A stretch of DNA of 64,000 bases from CBDFLD01 sp965249005 (GTDB lineage Bacteria; Acidobacteriota; UBA6911). Shown here in pieces: positions 8,409 through 17,410 of the stretch. The DNA is taken from NCBI GenBank assembly GCA_965249005.1, contig CBDFLD010000023.1, positions 992,001 through 1,056,000 of the forward strand, given 5' to 3'. The position numbers and the translations under genes were made by a program. Position 1 is the first letter of the stretch, and each line of letters starts with the position of its first letter. The notes beneath the pieces were generated by a model, which ran no database searches, had not been told where the DNA came from, and was given only the letters and a program-made list of their open reading frames with translations.

Positions 8409-9346
8409 ATGTCAAATACGGTTCTCTTTGCTGGTGCCGGCGCCTCGAAGCCGTTTGGCTACCCATTGATGCAGGAGTTCTTTGCTTCGGACAAAGATCT
8501 GAGCACGTCGCTGGGTAGCTGCTGGGTCCAGTTCAGGATTTTCTGAAGACCGAATCTGGAATGTTTCTGTCGCACTACATCAGCGAAGACTACGCGCAAC
8601 GAATACCGGAGCTGATACAGCTCATACAGCACCGCTGTTTCGAGGTCTACGGGCAGTTGGCGGACTATCAGGTAGCCGAGAACACCTATATCAAGCTGCT
8701 GAACTCCCTGGATTGGAGAAGTAGCCTGGTTTCTCTTTTCACCACAAACTACGATCCGGTCACCGATTCGCTCATGGAATACGCCGAGAACTTTTCGGTG
8801 CCAGTGTACGACGGGTTCCGATTCATCAGCGGCAAATGGGATCCCGCACGCTATAGCGAGGTAACCACCGGTCTCACCATCTATCGCCTGCGTGGCTCGT
8901 TGAGCTGGATCCGTGAGGGCGAAAAGATCCGGAACACGCGATTCTACGGACAGACGAAGGACCGCGATCACGTTTTGATTTACCCCGGACGCAGCCCGGG
9001 TCCTCAGGCCATGGAAGACTGCATTGGTTATCCACACGAGGCGCTGGCGGACAAATTGCTCAATGCGAAGAATCTGATCGTCATCGGGTATTCCTTCCGG
9101 GACTCCTTCGTCAACGAGATCCTCCGAACGGCAATGCACAGGAACGCGGATCTGAAGATCGTGGTGGTCGATCCGGAGCGGCCGGAGAGAATCGATACGG
9201 AACTGAAAACCGGAGACCTTTCCGAAACCGAAAGGATTGTCCACGTCGACACGAGTTTCGAACAGGCCGTATCAGACCGCTCGTTCCGGGAGCTCATTGC
9301 TCCGGTCAAAGTGTTCCGGGCAGGGGAGTATCCAGAAGACGTGTGA
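8409..9346 (+). pseudogene. SIR2-like NAD-binding protein with a frameshift
   Basis: An ATG at 8409, with AGGA 8 nt upstream, opens a frame starting MSNTVLFAGAGASKPFG, the GAGAS loop of SIR2-like domains, and stops near 8553. The rest of the domain continues in another frame, open from 8519 to 9346: TTNYDPVTDSLMEY, RLRGSLSW, VIGYSFRDSFVNEIL. The two parts join near 8516-8519 by a one- or two-base indel, so about 312 residues were originally encoded. SIR2-like domains of this kind hydrolyse NAD in defence proteins (family knowledge). Two doubts remain: the frameshift could be a sequencing error, and the His of the usual L-H-G motif is Arg here (RLRGS). No defence partner gene is adjacent. Confidence 0.7.
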
Positions 9347-9392
9347 GGGGCGCGTGAACTGATACGAACGGCGGGATCCGGCCTTGGGTCCG

Positions 9393-10652
9393 CTAGGTTC
9401 CGAGCGATTGCGACAGCCTTTCGTATAGCTCGCGCCCGCCCACGTAAGCGAAGAACAGAAGTGTCGCGACGAGGAGCGAATTCGTCAGCCACGAGTTGAG
9501 GAAATCGGTTCCCACCCATCCCCTGCGGTTGTTGAGAACAAGGAGTGTCAACGCCAGCAGCGGAAGGAAGAACGCACCGATGACCCCGTAGGTAATCTGA
9601 ATCTGTTGGACGGATCCCCAGAGAAACAGCAAGGGTACGGTTGCGATGAACACCAGGTACGCTCGATAAGATCTGTTTTCATGGAGCGTATCGCTGCGGG
9701 AAGCGTCGCGGCGCTGCCCCTGGTTCAATTCCAGAAAGTCGGCGAACAGGTAGGGAACGCTTTGCCACACCCCCAACAAACTGGAAAACACTGCTCCCCA
9801 AAAGCCAACCAGGAAGAGCCACATCGCCCACGGGCCCAGTCTCTCCGCCAGTTGCTCACCCATCAGGATTGCCATGAGTGGTCCACGACCTTCGAGGGTC
9901 ACACCGGAACCGATGATGAGTGCTGAAATTCCAAAGAGTGCAGTCGCCGCATTTCCCACCGCGAGGTCCAACCGACAGGTATTCAAGCTTTCAACGCCTT
10001 CTCTGCCTTCCTCACGAATCCAGTAGCCGTAGGATAGTAGAGTTACGGTACCTCCGACGCCTCCCAGCACCGCCAACAACCAGGTCTCGCCTCCCGCGGG
10101 GAGTCGCGGCACAAAGCCCCGGGCGACCGCACTCCAGTCCGGGCCTATCACGACCGCGGTCACGACCACTGTCACAAACATGATTCCGACGAGGATCGAC
10201 ATCAACGTCTTGAAAAGCTCGTAACGCCCATACCACACCAGCACCAACCCGAGGATCGAATGCACGATGCCCCAGAAGATTTTGGCTTGATCCGGATCGC
10301 CAATCCGAATCAGTCCGGCCCCGGCAACGCCACAGGCTGTCACCAGAGCGCCTCCCACCACCAGCGTGAACAACAGGAGGTAGAGCAGAAAGATCCAGCG
10401 GATCCAGTGTCCGAGATGCCGCGACCAACCTTCGAGCAGGGTGGTGTCGGTCGCCAATTGCCAGCGCATCAAACCCTCGGTGAGTGTGAACTTGAGCAAG
10501 GCGCCGACGAGCACCGCCCAGAGCAGGCCGAGGCCGACTTGAGAGCCTGCCAGGCTGGTAGTCAGCAAGTCTCCGGCGCCGACTCCTGTCGCCGCCAGCA
10601 GGATCCCCGGACCGATGACCGAGAACCATCCAAGAGGCTTGGTGTGTTTCAT
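9393..10652 (-). CDS. NRAMP-family membrane transporter, non-canonical
   Basis: A 419-residue polytopic protein with about 11 hydrophobic segments and the NRAMP/APC fold pattern. The first helix (IGPGILLAATGVGAGDL) lacks the DPGN metal-binding motif of Mn/Fe transporters, and the helix-6 region (GTVTLLSYGYWIREEG) lacks the M-P-H motif. It is therefore a divergent NRAMP-related protein rather than a standard MntH. The ion could be magnesium, aluminium or something else; sequence alone does not say. An 11-bp-stem hairpin lies in its leader. It converges on the SIR2-like gene with a 46-bp gap. Confidence 0.75.
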   Translation of the reverse strand: MKHTKPLGWFSVIGPGILLAATGVGAGDLLTTSLAGSQVGLGLLWAVLVGALLKFTLTEGLMRWQLATDTTLLEGWSRHLGHWIRWIFLLYLLLFTLVVGGALVTACGVAGAGLIRIGDPDQAKIFWGIVHSILGLVLVWYGRYELFKTLMSILVGIMFVTVVVTAVVIGPDWSAVARGFVPRLPAGGETWLLAVLGGVGGTVTLLSYGYWIREEGREGVESLNTCRLDLAVGNAATALFGISALIIGSGVTLEGRGPLMAILMGEQLAERLGPWAMWLFLVGFWGAVFSSLLGVWQSVPYLFADFLELNQGQRRDASRSDTLHENRSYRAYLVFIATVPLLFLWGSVQQIQITYGVIGAFFLPLLALTLLVLNNRRGWVGTDFLNSWLTNSLLVATLLFFAYVGGRELYERLSQSLGT

Positions 10653-10700
10653 CAGAGGGTTTGGTCTCCCATCTGCATTGTCGCGTCGACGAGGCTAAGG

Positions 10701-10728
10701 CTTGGCGACCCGGACTTGGGTCGCCAAG
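10701..10728 (-). promoter_or_regulatory. strong leader hairpin of the NRAMP-like gene with an alternative pairing
   Basis: CTTGGCGACCC and GGGTCGCCAAG form a perfect 11-bp stem with a 6-nt loop 48 bp upstream of the NRAMP-like start. The left arm can instead pair with CGCCAA...TTAGC at 10749-10762, using TTGGCG and GCTAA at 10694-10707. Two mutually exclusive structures are typical of attenuators or riboswitches, but no known class is recognised. It may equally be a repressor palindrome. Confidence 0.5.
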
Positions 10729-10860
10729 AAATCATGCCATGACGGCTACGCCAAACGTTAGCGTATTTGCGAGGGCTAACCGAATTTGGGAATGTCCTCG
10801 AAGTTTCATGGGTTTCTCCCGCGACAAACAGCGCGATACCAGGATCGTTTTCTCTCGCCC

Positions 10861-10889
10861 AAAAACCTGGTAAACGTGGGGGACGTCCC
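10861..10889 (+). repeat. REP element R1
   Basis: AAAAACCTGGTAAACGTG followed by GGGGACGTCCC, matching the REP elements around the transposase at 16197-16856. It lies alone in the divergent gap between the NRAMP-like gene and the DUF1592 gene. Confidence 0.75.
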
Positions 10890-10948
10890 TTATGCTGGAT
10901 GCAGCAGGGGTCCGAATCGGAAGTCCTCGAATCCTCTTGAGACAGAGC

Positions 10949-13321
10949 ATGTTGCACCATCAGACAGCGTGGATCTTTGGTTTTCTGGCCGGCGGCTTGA
11001 TCTCTAACTTGCAGGCGCAGCAACAATCCACGCCGGCGCCGCATCGCGAGCTTGTTGGCAAGTATTGTCTTTCCTGCCACAACGACACCCTGAAGACGGC
11101 AGGACTCGCACTCGATACGATCAGCGCCGAGAGGCTGGAGGCAAACACAGCAGCGTGGGAAAAGGTGGTCCGTAAGCTTCGTCACCGCTTCATGCCGCCA
11201 CTCGGGCTGCCGCGTCCGGATGAAGCAGGCTACGATGCTGCTGTTTTTTCCTTGGAGGCATCGCTCGACCGGGCCGCCGCCGCCAAACCGAATCCTGGCC
11301 GGACGGATACGTTTCGACGGCTAAACCAAACCGAATACGGCAATGCTATCCGTGACCTGCTGGCGATCGATGTCGATGTGGCCCGGCTCCTACCGAGCAA
11401 CGACTCGAGTCATGGGTTCGATAATGTGACGGTCGGCGATTTCTCCCCGACGTTGCTCGACCGCTACATATCAGCCGCGGAGAAGATCAGCCGGCTGGCG
11501 GTCGGACGTCCCGGCCGTTCGCCGGGAGGGCACACCGTCCGAATTCAGCCGGACCTTACCCAGGAGGAGCACGTTGACGGGCTTCCAGTCGGTACTCGAG
11601 GAGGAGCATCGATCCGTTATACCTTCCCGCTCGACGCCGAGTACGAAATCCAGATTCGGCTGGCGCGAGACCGTAATGAGCATGTTGAGGGGCTCGCCGA
11701 GGCTCACGAGCTGGAATTGCTGCTGGATCGGGAGCGCGTCCGGTTGTTCACCGTGAAGCCTCCCCCGCGTGTGGAGGCAGGACACACGGAAGCGTACCGG
11801 CCTTCGCACCAGAATCTGGATCAGCACCTAAGGGTCCAGATTCCAGTGACGGCCGGTCCCCACACGCTCGGCGCGACCTTCCTGAAGAAGCCTTCGACGC
11901 TGCTCGAAACCGAGCGTCAGCCGTACCAGGCACACTTCAACTATTACCGGCATCCGCGAATCCAGCCAGCCATATACTCGATCTCGATTCTCGGTCCCTA
12001 TGAGGCAAAGGGCGCTGGAAACACGCCAAGCCGTCGCCGGATCTTTGTTTGCCAACCCAAAACCCCGGGTGAGGAAGAAGGCTGTGCCAAGCAGATTCTT
12101 GCGACGCTCATTCGCCGCGCTTATCGCCGCCCGGCAACCGATGCGGACGTTCACAGACCGCTGCAGTTCTACAGACAAGCCCGTGAGGAGGAAGGCTTTG
12201 AGGCGGGCATCGAAATGGCCTTAGCGGCGGTCTTGGTGAGTCCGGAGTTTTTGTTCCGTGTCGCGGCAGAGCCCACGGGCCTCGCCCCGAACACGCCCTA
12301 TCCCATCAGTGAGTTGAAACTGGCGTCGCGCCTGTCTTTTTTCCTGTGGAGCAGTATTCCGGACGACGAGCTGCGCGCCGCCGCCGTTCGGGGGGAGCTC
12401 AAAGAGCGCACGGTGCTCGATCGACAGGTGCGGCGAATGCTGGCCGACCCCCGTTCGCGGACCTTGGCGAGTAACTTTGCCGCACAGTGGCTGCACTTGC
12501 GCAATCTGGCGGCGACGACACCCGACAAGCGTTTGTTTCCGGACTTCGACCACAATCTTCGACAGGCCATGCGACAGGAAACGGAGCTCTTTTTCGAAAG
12601 CGTGCTGCGCGAGGACCGGAGTGTGCTCGATCTGTTGGGTGCAAACTATACGTTCGTGAACGAACGGCTGGCCAAACACTATGGCATCCCTCATGTGTAC
12701 GGCAGCCGGTTCCGCCGCGTGACACTGGACCAGGCCAGCCGGCGAGGCGGGCTGCTTCGACATGGGAGTATTCTGACCGTGACCTCCTACTCCAACCGGA
12801 CGTCACCAGTCATTCGCGGCAAGTGGATTCTCGAGAACATTCTCGGGGTGTCGCCGCCCCCGCCGCCGCCCGGCGTGACGGACTTGAAAGAGGCAGACAG
12901 TCCCGGACAGGTTCTGTCGATGCGGGAACGTATGGCCGAACATCGTTCCAATGCCGCGTGCGCGAGCTGCCACAATCTGATGGACCCGGTGGGATTCGCG
13001 CTGGAAAACTATGACGCGATTGGTCGATGGCGAATGTTCGAGGGAGACGCGCCGATCGATGTCTCCGGGAAACTTCCCAACGGCGCCCGGTTCTTGGGGG
13101 TCGCGGGACTGCAAGACGCCCTGCTCGCACGTCCCGAGCTCTTTGTACACACGCTAGTCGAGAAGCTCCTGACCTACGCTACAGGTAGGGGAGTCGAATA
13201 CTACGATGCCCCGGCGGTACGCAAAGTCGTTCGGGATGCTCGGGCGGACGATTTCCGCTTCTCGTCGCTTGTTTTGGGAGTAGTTCACAGCAAACCGTTT
13301 CAGATGAGTAGGTCACGATGA
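10949..13321 (+). CDS. DUF1587/1592/1588/1585 multi-domain secreted cytochrome-like protein
   Basis: About 790 residues from ATG 10949, which gives a clean signal peptide (WIFGFLAGGLISNLQAQ); an upstream ATG at 10892 is possible. A haem motif CLSCH lies near residue 40. A DUF1587-type segment (RRLNQTEYGNAIRDLLAIDVD), the DUF1592 core, and a second haem motif CASCHNLMDPVGFALENYD follow, with DUF1585 at the C-terminus. This architecture is common in Planctomycetes, Verrucomicrobia and Acidobacteria, where it is paired with DUF1552 proteins; the function is not established. A 4-bp overlap (ATGA) with the next gene shows translational coupling. Confidence 0.85.
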   Translation: MLHHQTAWIFGFLAGGLISNLQAQQQSTPAPHRELVGKYCLSCHNDTLKTAGLALDTISAERLEANTAAWEKVVRKLRHRFMPPLGLPRPDEAGYDAAVFSLEASLDRAAAAKPNPGRTDTFRRLNQTEYGNAIRDLLAIDVDVARLLPSNDSSHGFDNVTVGDFSPTLLDRYISAAEKISRLAVGRPGRSPGGHTVRIQPDLTQEEHVDGLPVGTRGGASIRYTFPLDAEYEIQIRLARDRNEHVEGLAEAHELELLLDRERVRLFTVKPPPRVEAGHTEAYRPSHQNLDQHLRVQIPVTAGPHTLGATFLKKPSTLLETERQPYQAHFNYYRHPRIQPAIYSISILGPYEAKGAGNTPSRRRIFVCQPKTPGEEEGCAKQILATLIRRAYRRPATDADVHRPLQFYRQAREEEGFEAGIEMALAAVLVSPEFLFRVAAEPTGLAPNTPYPISELKLASRLSFFLWSSIPDDELRAAAVRGELKERTVLDRQVRRMLADPRSRTLASNFAAQWLHLRNLAATTPDKRLFPDFDHNLRQAMRQETELFFESVLREDRSVLDLLGANYTFVNERLAKHYGIPHVYGSRFRRVTLDQASRRGGLLRHGSILTVTSYSNRTSPVIRGKWILENILGVSPPPPPPGVTDLKEADSPGQVLSMRERMAEHRSNAACASCHNLMDPVGFALENYDAIGRWRMFEGDAPIDVSGKLPNGARFLGVAGLQDALLARPELFVHTLVEKLLTYATGRGVEYYDAPAVRKVVRDARADDFRFSSLVLGVVHSKPFQMSRSR

Positions 13322-14670
13322 TCATCACAAAAAAGTCTCTGCCGCGAAGGACGTTCTTGCGGGGCGTCGGCGCGACGCTCGCACTGCCGTTGCTGGACGC
13401 CATGGTTCCCTCGCTGACAGCCCTGGCCAAGACGCCGGCCGACCCGGTGCGCCGTCTGGGGTTTGTCTACATGCCGATGGGGTGCGATATCTCGCGCTGG
13501 ACCCCCGCCGGCGGTGCCCGAATCAAGGAGCTTTCGCCGACACTTCGATCGCTGGCCCCGGTGGCAGATCAAATTACCGTGATCACCAACCTGGAACTAA
13601 AGAACTCCTATCCGGGGACCCATGCAACTTCCAACGCCGGCTTTCTGAGTGCGGCCAAGGCGAAGTGGACCGAGAGCACAGACTACCACCTTGGGACGAC
13701 GGTCGATCAAATTGCAGCAAGACACATCGGCCAGGAAACGCAGCTGCCGTCGCTCGAAATGGCAATGGATTTGCTGCAAATGGTCGGTCAGTGTGACAAC
13801 GGCTATGCGTGCGTCTACCAGAACAATCTTTCGTGGTCGTCGCCCACGACACCTCTTCCAGCGGAGGCACATCCGCGGATCGTTTTCGAACGCCTGTTCG
13901 GCGATGGAGGTAGTGTGGAGGACCGGCGCGCCCGGCTGAGAAGAAAGGCCAGCCTTCTCGATTGGGTCCGGGAAGATCTGTCACGTCTTCAGAAAGAACT
14001 CGGGCCCGGCGATCGGAGCAAGGTCGGCCAGTATCTCGATAGCGTTCGCGAAGTGGAACGCCGGATCCAGAAAGCGGAAGCGTCGACGGCCAGCGACCGG
14101 CTGCCGGATCTGGATCGCCCCGTCGGCGTCCCGGCCAGCTATGCCGCCCACGCACGCTTGATGTTCGACTTGCAGGTGTTGGCCCTTCAAGCCGACGTCA
14201 CCCGGGTGATCACGTTCCAACTGGCGCGCGAAACAAGCACGCGGACTTACACGGAGATCGGCGTTTCCGATCCACATCACCCGCTCACGCACCACGGAAA
14301 CGATCCGGAAAAGATCGCGAAAATGGCCAAGATCAACGCGTTTCACGTGTCGTTGTTCGCCTATTTTCTCGAGAAGTTGAAGGCGACTCCGGAGGGCAAC
14401 GGTTCCCTTCTGGACCGGTCGCTCTGCTTGTATGGCAGCGGGATGGGCAATCCCAATGTGCACGACCACTTGAACCTGCCGATCCTTGTCGCCGGAGGCG
14501 GAGCCAACCTGCACGCAGGCGGCCCGGGTGGCCGTCACATCCGATACACGGAACCGACGCCGCTGGCCAATCTTCACCTGACCTTGCTGGAAAAGGTCGG
14601 GGTGCGTCTCCCGGCCTTCGCCGACAGCCAGGGCAAGGTCATGCAACTGCTCGATCCGCTCTCCGGGTGA
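13318..14670 (+). CDS. DUF1552 protein with a Tat signal
   Basis: A 450-residue protein beginning with a twin-arginine signal (RRTFLRGVGATLALPLLDA), so probably exported folded by Tat; tatA-tatC lie at 43232-44563. Segments typical of DUF1552, a relative of DUF1501/alkaline-phosphatase-fold proteins, include FVYMPMGCD, TNLELKNSYPGTHATSNAGFLS, YGSGMGNPNVHDHLNLPILVAGGG and a late GGRHIRYTEPTPLANLHLTLL. The start overlaps the stop of the DUF1592 gene. Function unknown; co-occurrence with DUF1592 implies they act together outside the cytoplasm. Confidence 0.85.
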   Translation: MIITKKSLPRRTFLRGVGATLALPLLDAMVPSLTALAKTPADPVRRLGFVYMPMGCDISRWTPAGGARIKELSPTLRSLAPVADQITVITNLELKNSYPGTHATSNAGFLSAAKAKWTESTDYHLGTTVDQIAARHIGQETQLPSLEMAMDLLQMVGQCDNGYACVYQNNLSWSSPTTPLPAEAHPRIVFERLFGDGGSVEDRRARLRRKASLLDWVREDLSRLQKELGPGDRSKVGQYLDSVREVERRIQKAEASTASDRLPDLDRPVGVPASYAAHARLMFDLQVLALQADVTRVITFQLARETSTRTYTEIGVSDPHHPLTHHGNDPEKIAKMAKINAFHVSLFAYFLEKLKATPEGNGSLLDRSLCLYGSGMGNPNVHDHLNLPILVAGGGANLHAGGPGGRHIRYTEPTPLANLHLTLLEKVGVRLPAFADSQGKVMQLLDPLSG

Positions 14671-14709
14671 GCCGCCGCGCGCTGCCAACAAGAAACAGGG
14701 AAGACAATC

Positions 14710-16146
14710 GTGACGTGTCCAAGACGGTACGGTAATTGGGGACTCGCCCTGTTGCTGGCAGCGGTCCACGTGGCTGGGGGGATTGCAGCCGGCCCGGACG
14801 CGCCCCTGGCGGATGCGGCGGAACGGATGGATCGGGCAAGCATTCACGCCCTCCTGCAGGAACCCATCGACGTAAACGCGCCTCAGATCGACGGGATGAC
14901 GGCGCTTCACTGGTCGGCTTACCGGGACGATCTGGAAACCGTGGAGCTGTTGGTGAACGCGGGCGCCAACGTGAAAGCTGAGAACCGATATGGTGTCTCG
15001 CCACTCTCGCTCGCCTGCGGCAATGGAAACGTCGCGATGGTCGAGGCGCTCCTGGAGGCCGGGGCGGACCCCAACACTGCGCTTCGCGGAGGCGAAACCG
15101 CTCTGATGACCGCTGCACGCACCGGCAGACGCGGAGCGGTGAAAGCGTTGCTGTCAGCGGGTGCGGACATTGCCGCGAGGGAGAGCCGGCGCGGACAGAC
15201 GGCCCTGATGTGGGCTGCCGCGGAAGGTCACACCGAGGTTGTAGAGGAGCTCGTGCGTGCCGGAGCGGATTTCCGTAGGAGTCTGGATTCCGGATATACG
15301 CCACTGTTGTTTGCCGTGCGAGAAGGTCGGATTGAAGTTGTGCGGGCTCTGCTCGAGGCAGGGGCGGACGCGAATGAAACGGTACAGCCGCAGGCTGCCA
15401 GGCAGCGCGGATGGCCTCGGGCTGGTGCGAGCGCGCTGCTGCTGGCAGTTACGAATGCCCACTACGAACTGGCGGCGAAGCTACTGGACGAGGGCGCGGA
15501 TCCGAATTCCGATTCTCCCGGTTACACGGTGCTGCACGCGATCACCTCGGTCCGTAAGCCCGGCGTCGGCGACAACAATCCAGCCCCCGATGGGTCCGGA
15601 AGCCTGAGCAGCATCGAGTTCGTCCACAAGCTTGCGGCCCAGGGAGCGAACATGAACGCGCAGATGACCGAGCAGGTAAATCTGGGGAGTACGCGTCTGA
15701 ACAAGCTCGGGGCAACGCCCTTCCTGCTGGCGGCCCAGACCGCGGACGCAGAGTTGATGCGCACGCTGGCCGCTTTGGGCGCAGATCCGCTGGTCACGAA
15801 TGCGGACAGCAGCACGCCTCTGATGGTGGCGGCGGGAATCGGAACACGGTCTCCGGGCGAGGATGCCGGAACGGAGCTCGAAATGCTGGAGGCGTTGCAA
15901 GCAGCGCTGGATCTCGGCGCCGACGTGAACGCGGTGGATGACAACGGTGAAACCGCCATGCATGGCGCTGCCTACAAGAACGCCCCGAAAGTTGTCCAGT
16001 TTCTTGCTGACAACGGCGCAAAGATCGAAATCTGGAACAAAAAAAACAAGTATGGATGGACACCGTTGGCCATCGCCGAAGGTCACCGCCACGGAAACTT
16101 CAAACCTTCACCCCCCACAGTGGCCGCATTCCGCCGACTGATGTAA
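14710..16146 (+). CDS. secreted ankyrin-repeat protein
   Basis: A 478-residue protein from a GTG start with AGGGAAG upstream. A signal peptide ends near residue 27 (GGIAAG). At least eight ankyrin repeats follow with the usual G-x-T-A-L-x-x-A-A and L-L-x-x-G-A-D-x-N signatures. Ankyrin arrays bind proteins. It is the third gene after DUF1592 and DUF1552, 39 bp downstream, a grouping seen repeatedly in Acidobacteria, so it may be a partner of those two. The last codons run straight into REP sequence. Confidence 0.85.
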   Translation: MTCPRRYGNWGLALLLAAVHVAGGIAAGPDAPLADAAERMDRASIHALLQEPIDVNAPQIDGMTALHWSAYRDDLETVELLVNAGANVKAENRYGVSPLSLACGNGNVAMVEALLEAGADPNTALRGGETALMTAARTGRRGAVKALLSAGADIAARESRRGQTALMWAAAEGHTEVVEELVRAGADFRRSLDSGYTPLLFAVREGRIEVVRALLEAGADANETVQPQAARQRGWPRAGASALLLAVTNAHYELAAKLLDEGADPNSDSPGYTVLHAITSVRKPGVGDNNPAPDGSGSLSSIEFVHKLAAQGANMNAQMTEQVNLGSTRLNKLGATPFLLAAQTADAELMRTLAALGADPLVTNADSSTPLMVAAGIGTRSPGEDAGTELEMLEALQAALDLGADVNAVDDNGETAMHGAAYKNAPKVVQFLADNGAKIEIWNKKNKYGWTPLAIAEGHRHGNFKPSPPTVAAFRRLM

Positions 16147-16151
16147 AAAAA

Positions 16152-16205
16152 GGGGGACGTCCCCCCCATAATAAAGGGGGACGTTCCCCACGTTTCCTAG
16201 TTTTT
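16152..16205 (-). repeat. REP element R2 (half plus full copy) at the 3' end of the transposase gene
   Basis: A partial GGGGGACGTCCCCCC (16152-16166) is followed by a full copy at 16176-16205: GGGGGACGTTCCCC, then ACGTTTCCTAGTTTTT. The core is a near-palindrome able to form a hairpin. The transposase stop codon lies inside the element. Confidence 0.8.
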
Positions 16206-16856
16206 CCTTGGGCGCCCGCCTTTTGAAGGTCTCAGGGACCTGCCCAAAGTGCCTTCCAGTTCATCAACAAAGGCTTTGGATCCGCAAGGCCGGCCAGCTT
16301 TTGTCTGATCCCGGAGCGTTTTCAGTTCTCCTTGATCGTCTTTTCTCGAAAGCCAAGCAGACCAATCAGGAATCGAATCCGAGTCAGGTAGGGGTGACAA
16401 CATTGGATCCCCCCGCGAACTGGAATGAGCTGCAGCGCTAGACCATTTGTAGTCCTCTGCACTCGACACCATCCCCGCTCGCACGGGATTCCGCTCCACA
16501 TAGCGCACCGCCGTCCAAAAGTGAGAGTCATCCAGAACACAGGAGTAAAATCTCCCTTGCCAAAGCCGTCCAGAAAGACCGCGTTTCTGATTGAAGTACT
16601 GGGCGTATGTTCCTAGAACGGCTCGCATCACCCTTGAGAGACCATGAGCCACCTCGGGAGTGGAAATGAGATGGATATGATTGGTCATCAGACAGTACGC
16701 TGTGTTTTGCAACGAGTGGAGTTTGGAGCTTTGTCTCAGCAAGCGTAGGAAGACCCGGCGATCCTGGTCATCCAAAAACACGTCGCATCGCCGGTTACCC
16801 CGCTGGGTGACATGGTGAGGGAGACCTGTTACCACAATACGGCGGACCCTGGGCAT
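16197..16856 (-). CDS. REP-associated tyrosine transposase (RAYT, Y1_Tnp)
   Basis: A 219-residue protein from ATG 16856, with GGAGG 7 nt upstream. It carries the HUH-type metal motif H-I-H in MTNHIHLI and the catalytic Tyr region GTYAQYFNQ, then GRLWQGRFYS and YVERNPVRAG, all typical of the IS200/IS605-like RAYT family that moves REP sequences. It ends in a basic GGRPRKN tail. REP elements lie at both ends in inverted orientation. The gene is intact. Confidence 0.92.
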   Translation of the reverse strand: MPRVRRIVVTGLPHHVTQRGNRRCDVFLDDQDRRVFLRLLRQSSKLHSLQNTAYCLMTNHIHLISTPEVAHGLSRVMRAVLGTYAQYFNQKRGLSGRLWQGRFYSCVLDDSHFWTAVRYVERNPVRAGMVSSAEDYKWSSAAAHSSSRGDPMLSPLPDSDSIPDWSAWLSRKDDQGELKTLRDQTKAGRPCGSKAFVDELEGTLGRSLRPSKGGRPRKN

Positions 16857-16872
16857 ATCGATTCCTCCGTGC

Positions 16873-16903
16873 AAAAAACCCGGTAAACGTGGGGAACGTC
16901 CCT
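16873..16903 (+). repeat. REP element R3 upstream of the transposase
   Basis: AAAAAACCCGGTAAACGTG then GGGAACGTCCC, inverted relative to R2, so the transposase gene is bracketed by an inverted REP pair. Confidence 0.8.
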
Positions 16904-17054
16904 CCTTTTTAGTAGTTTCGGATTGTGGTCCGGTGTTTTCGGGATTGACGCGGATCGCGCCGTCTACTGTTAGGGTTGGATCGGGTAGAACGCACCTCAG
17001 TAGTCGGACGGAGAGTTTGCACTCAAAACTGAAGAGAGAGGGGAATCTCGATGT

Positions 17055-17336
17055 TTAGAGCATATCAGGGAAGGTATTTCTCAAGAGTCTGACGGTTTCC
17101 TCCAGCACATCGGCTTTTCGTTCCATACTGTCTCGCACTGCGAGCTGCTTTTCGACCTGGTCGGCACCGCTGATATGTTCCGCTAGCTCGTCGATGGTGC
17201 GTGAAATTCTTCTCAAGGCCTCAGCCTCATGCTCTAAGACCCAAATCGTCATCAATATCGTCCTGTGTTCAGGGGTTCCTTTTTTCCCCACTGACGGACT
17301 CTTTTTGGATGAACTTCTCTTGCCTTTGTGTGCCAT
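17055..17336 (-). CDS. small hypothetical protein, charged and helical
   Basis: An open frame of 93 codons from an ATG with a weak AGGTAG upstream. The N-terminus is Lys/Ser-rich and the rest is predicted helix with heptad-like spacing (LEHEAEALRRISRTIDELAE). No family is recognised. It lies between REP elements R3 and R4, so it may be a small stand-alone gene or a chance frame. Confidence 0.4.
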   Translation of the reverse strand: MAHKGKRSSSKKSPSVGKKGTPEHRTILMTIWVLEHEAEALRRISRTIDELAEHISGADQVEKQLAVRDSMERKADVLEETVRLLRNTFPDML

Positions 17337-17380
17337 CTACCTAGCAAGAACGCAAAACGGTGAAGAATCGGAACAAAAAA

Positions 17381-17410
17381 GGGGTACGTCTCCCACGTTT
17401 CCTGGTTTTT
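17381..17410 (-). repeat. REP element R4
   Basis: GGGGTACGTCTCCC then ACGTTTCCTGGTTTTT, oriented as R2. It is followed by a short relic of a transposase 3' end. Confidence 0.75.

Noticed and set aside
10652..11185. A Cys-rich 177-codon frame in the divergent gap
   Set aside because: It overlaps the DUF1592 start and the REP element, and has no signature; likely chance.
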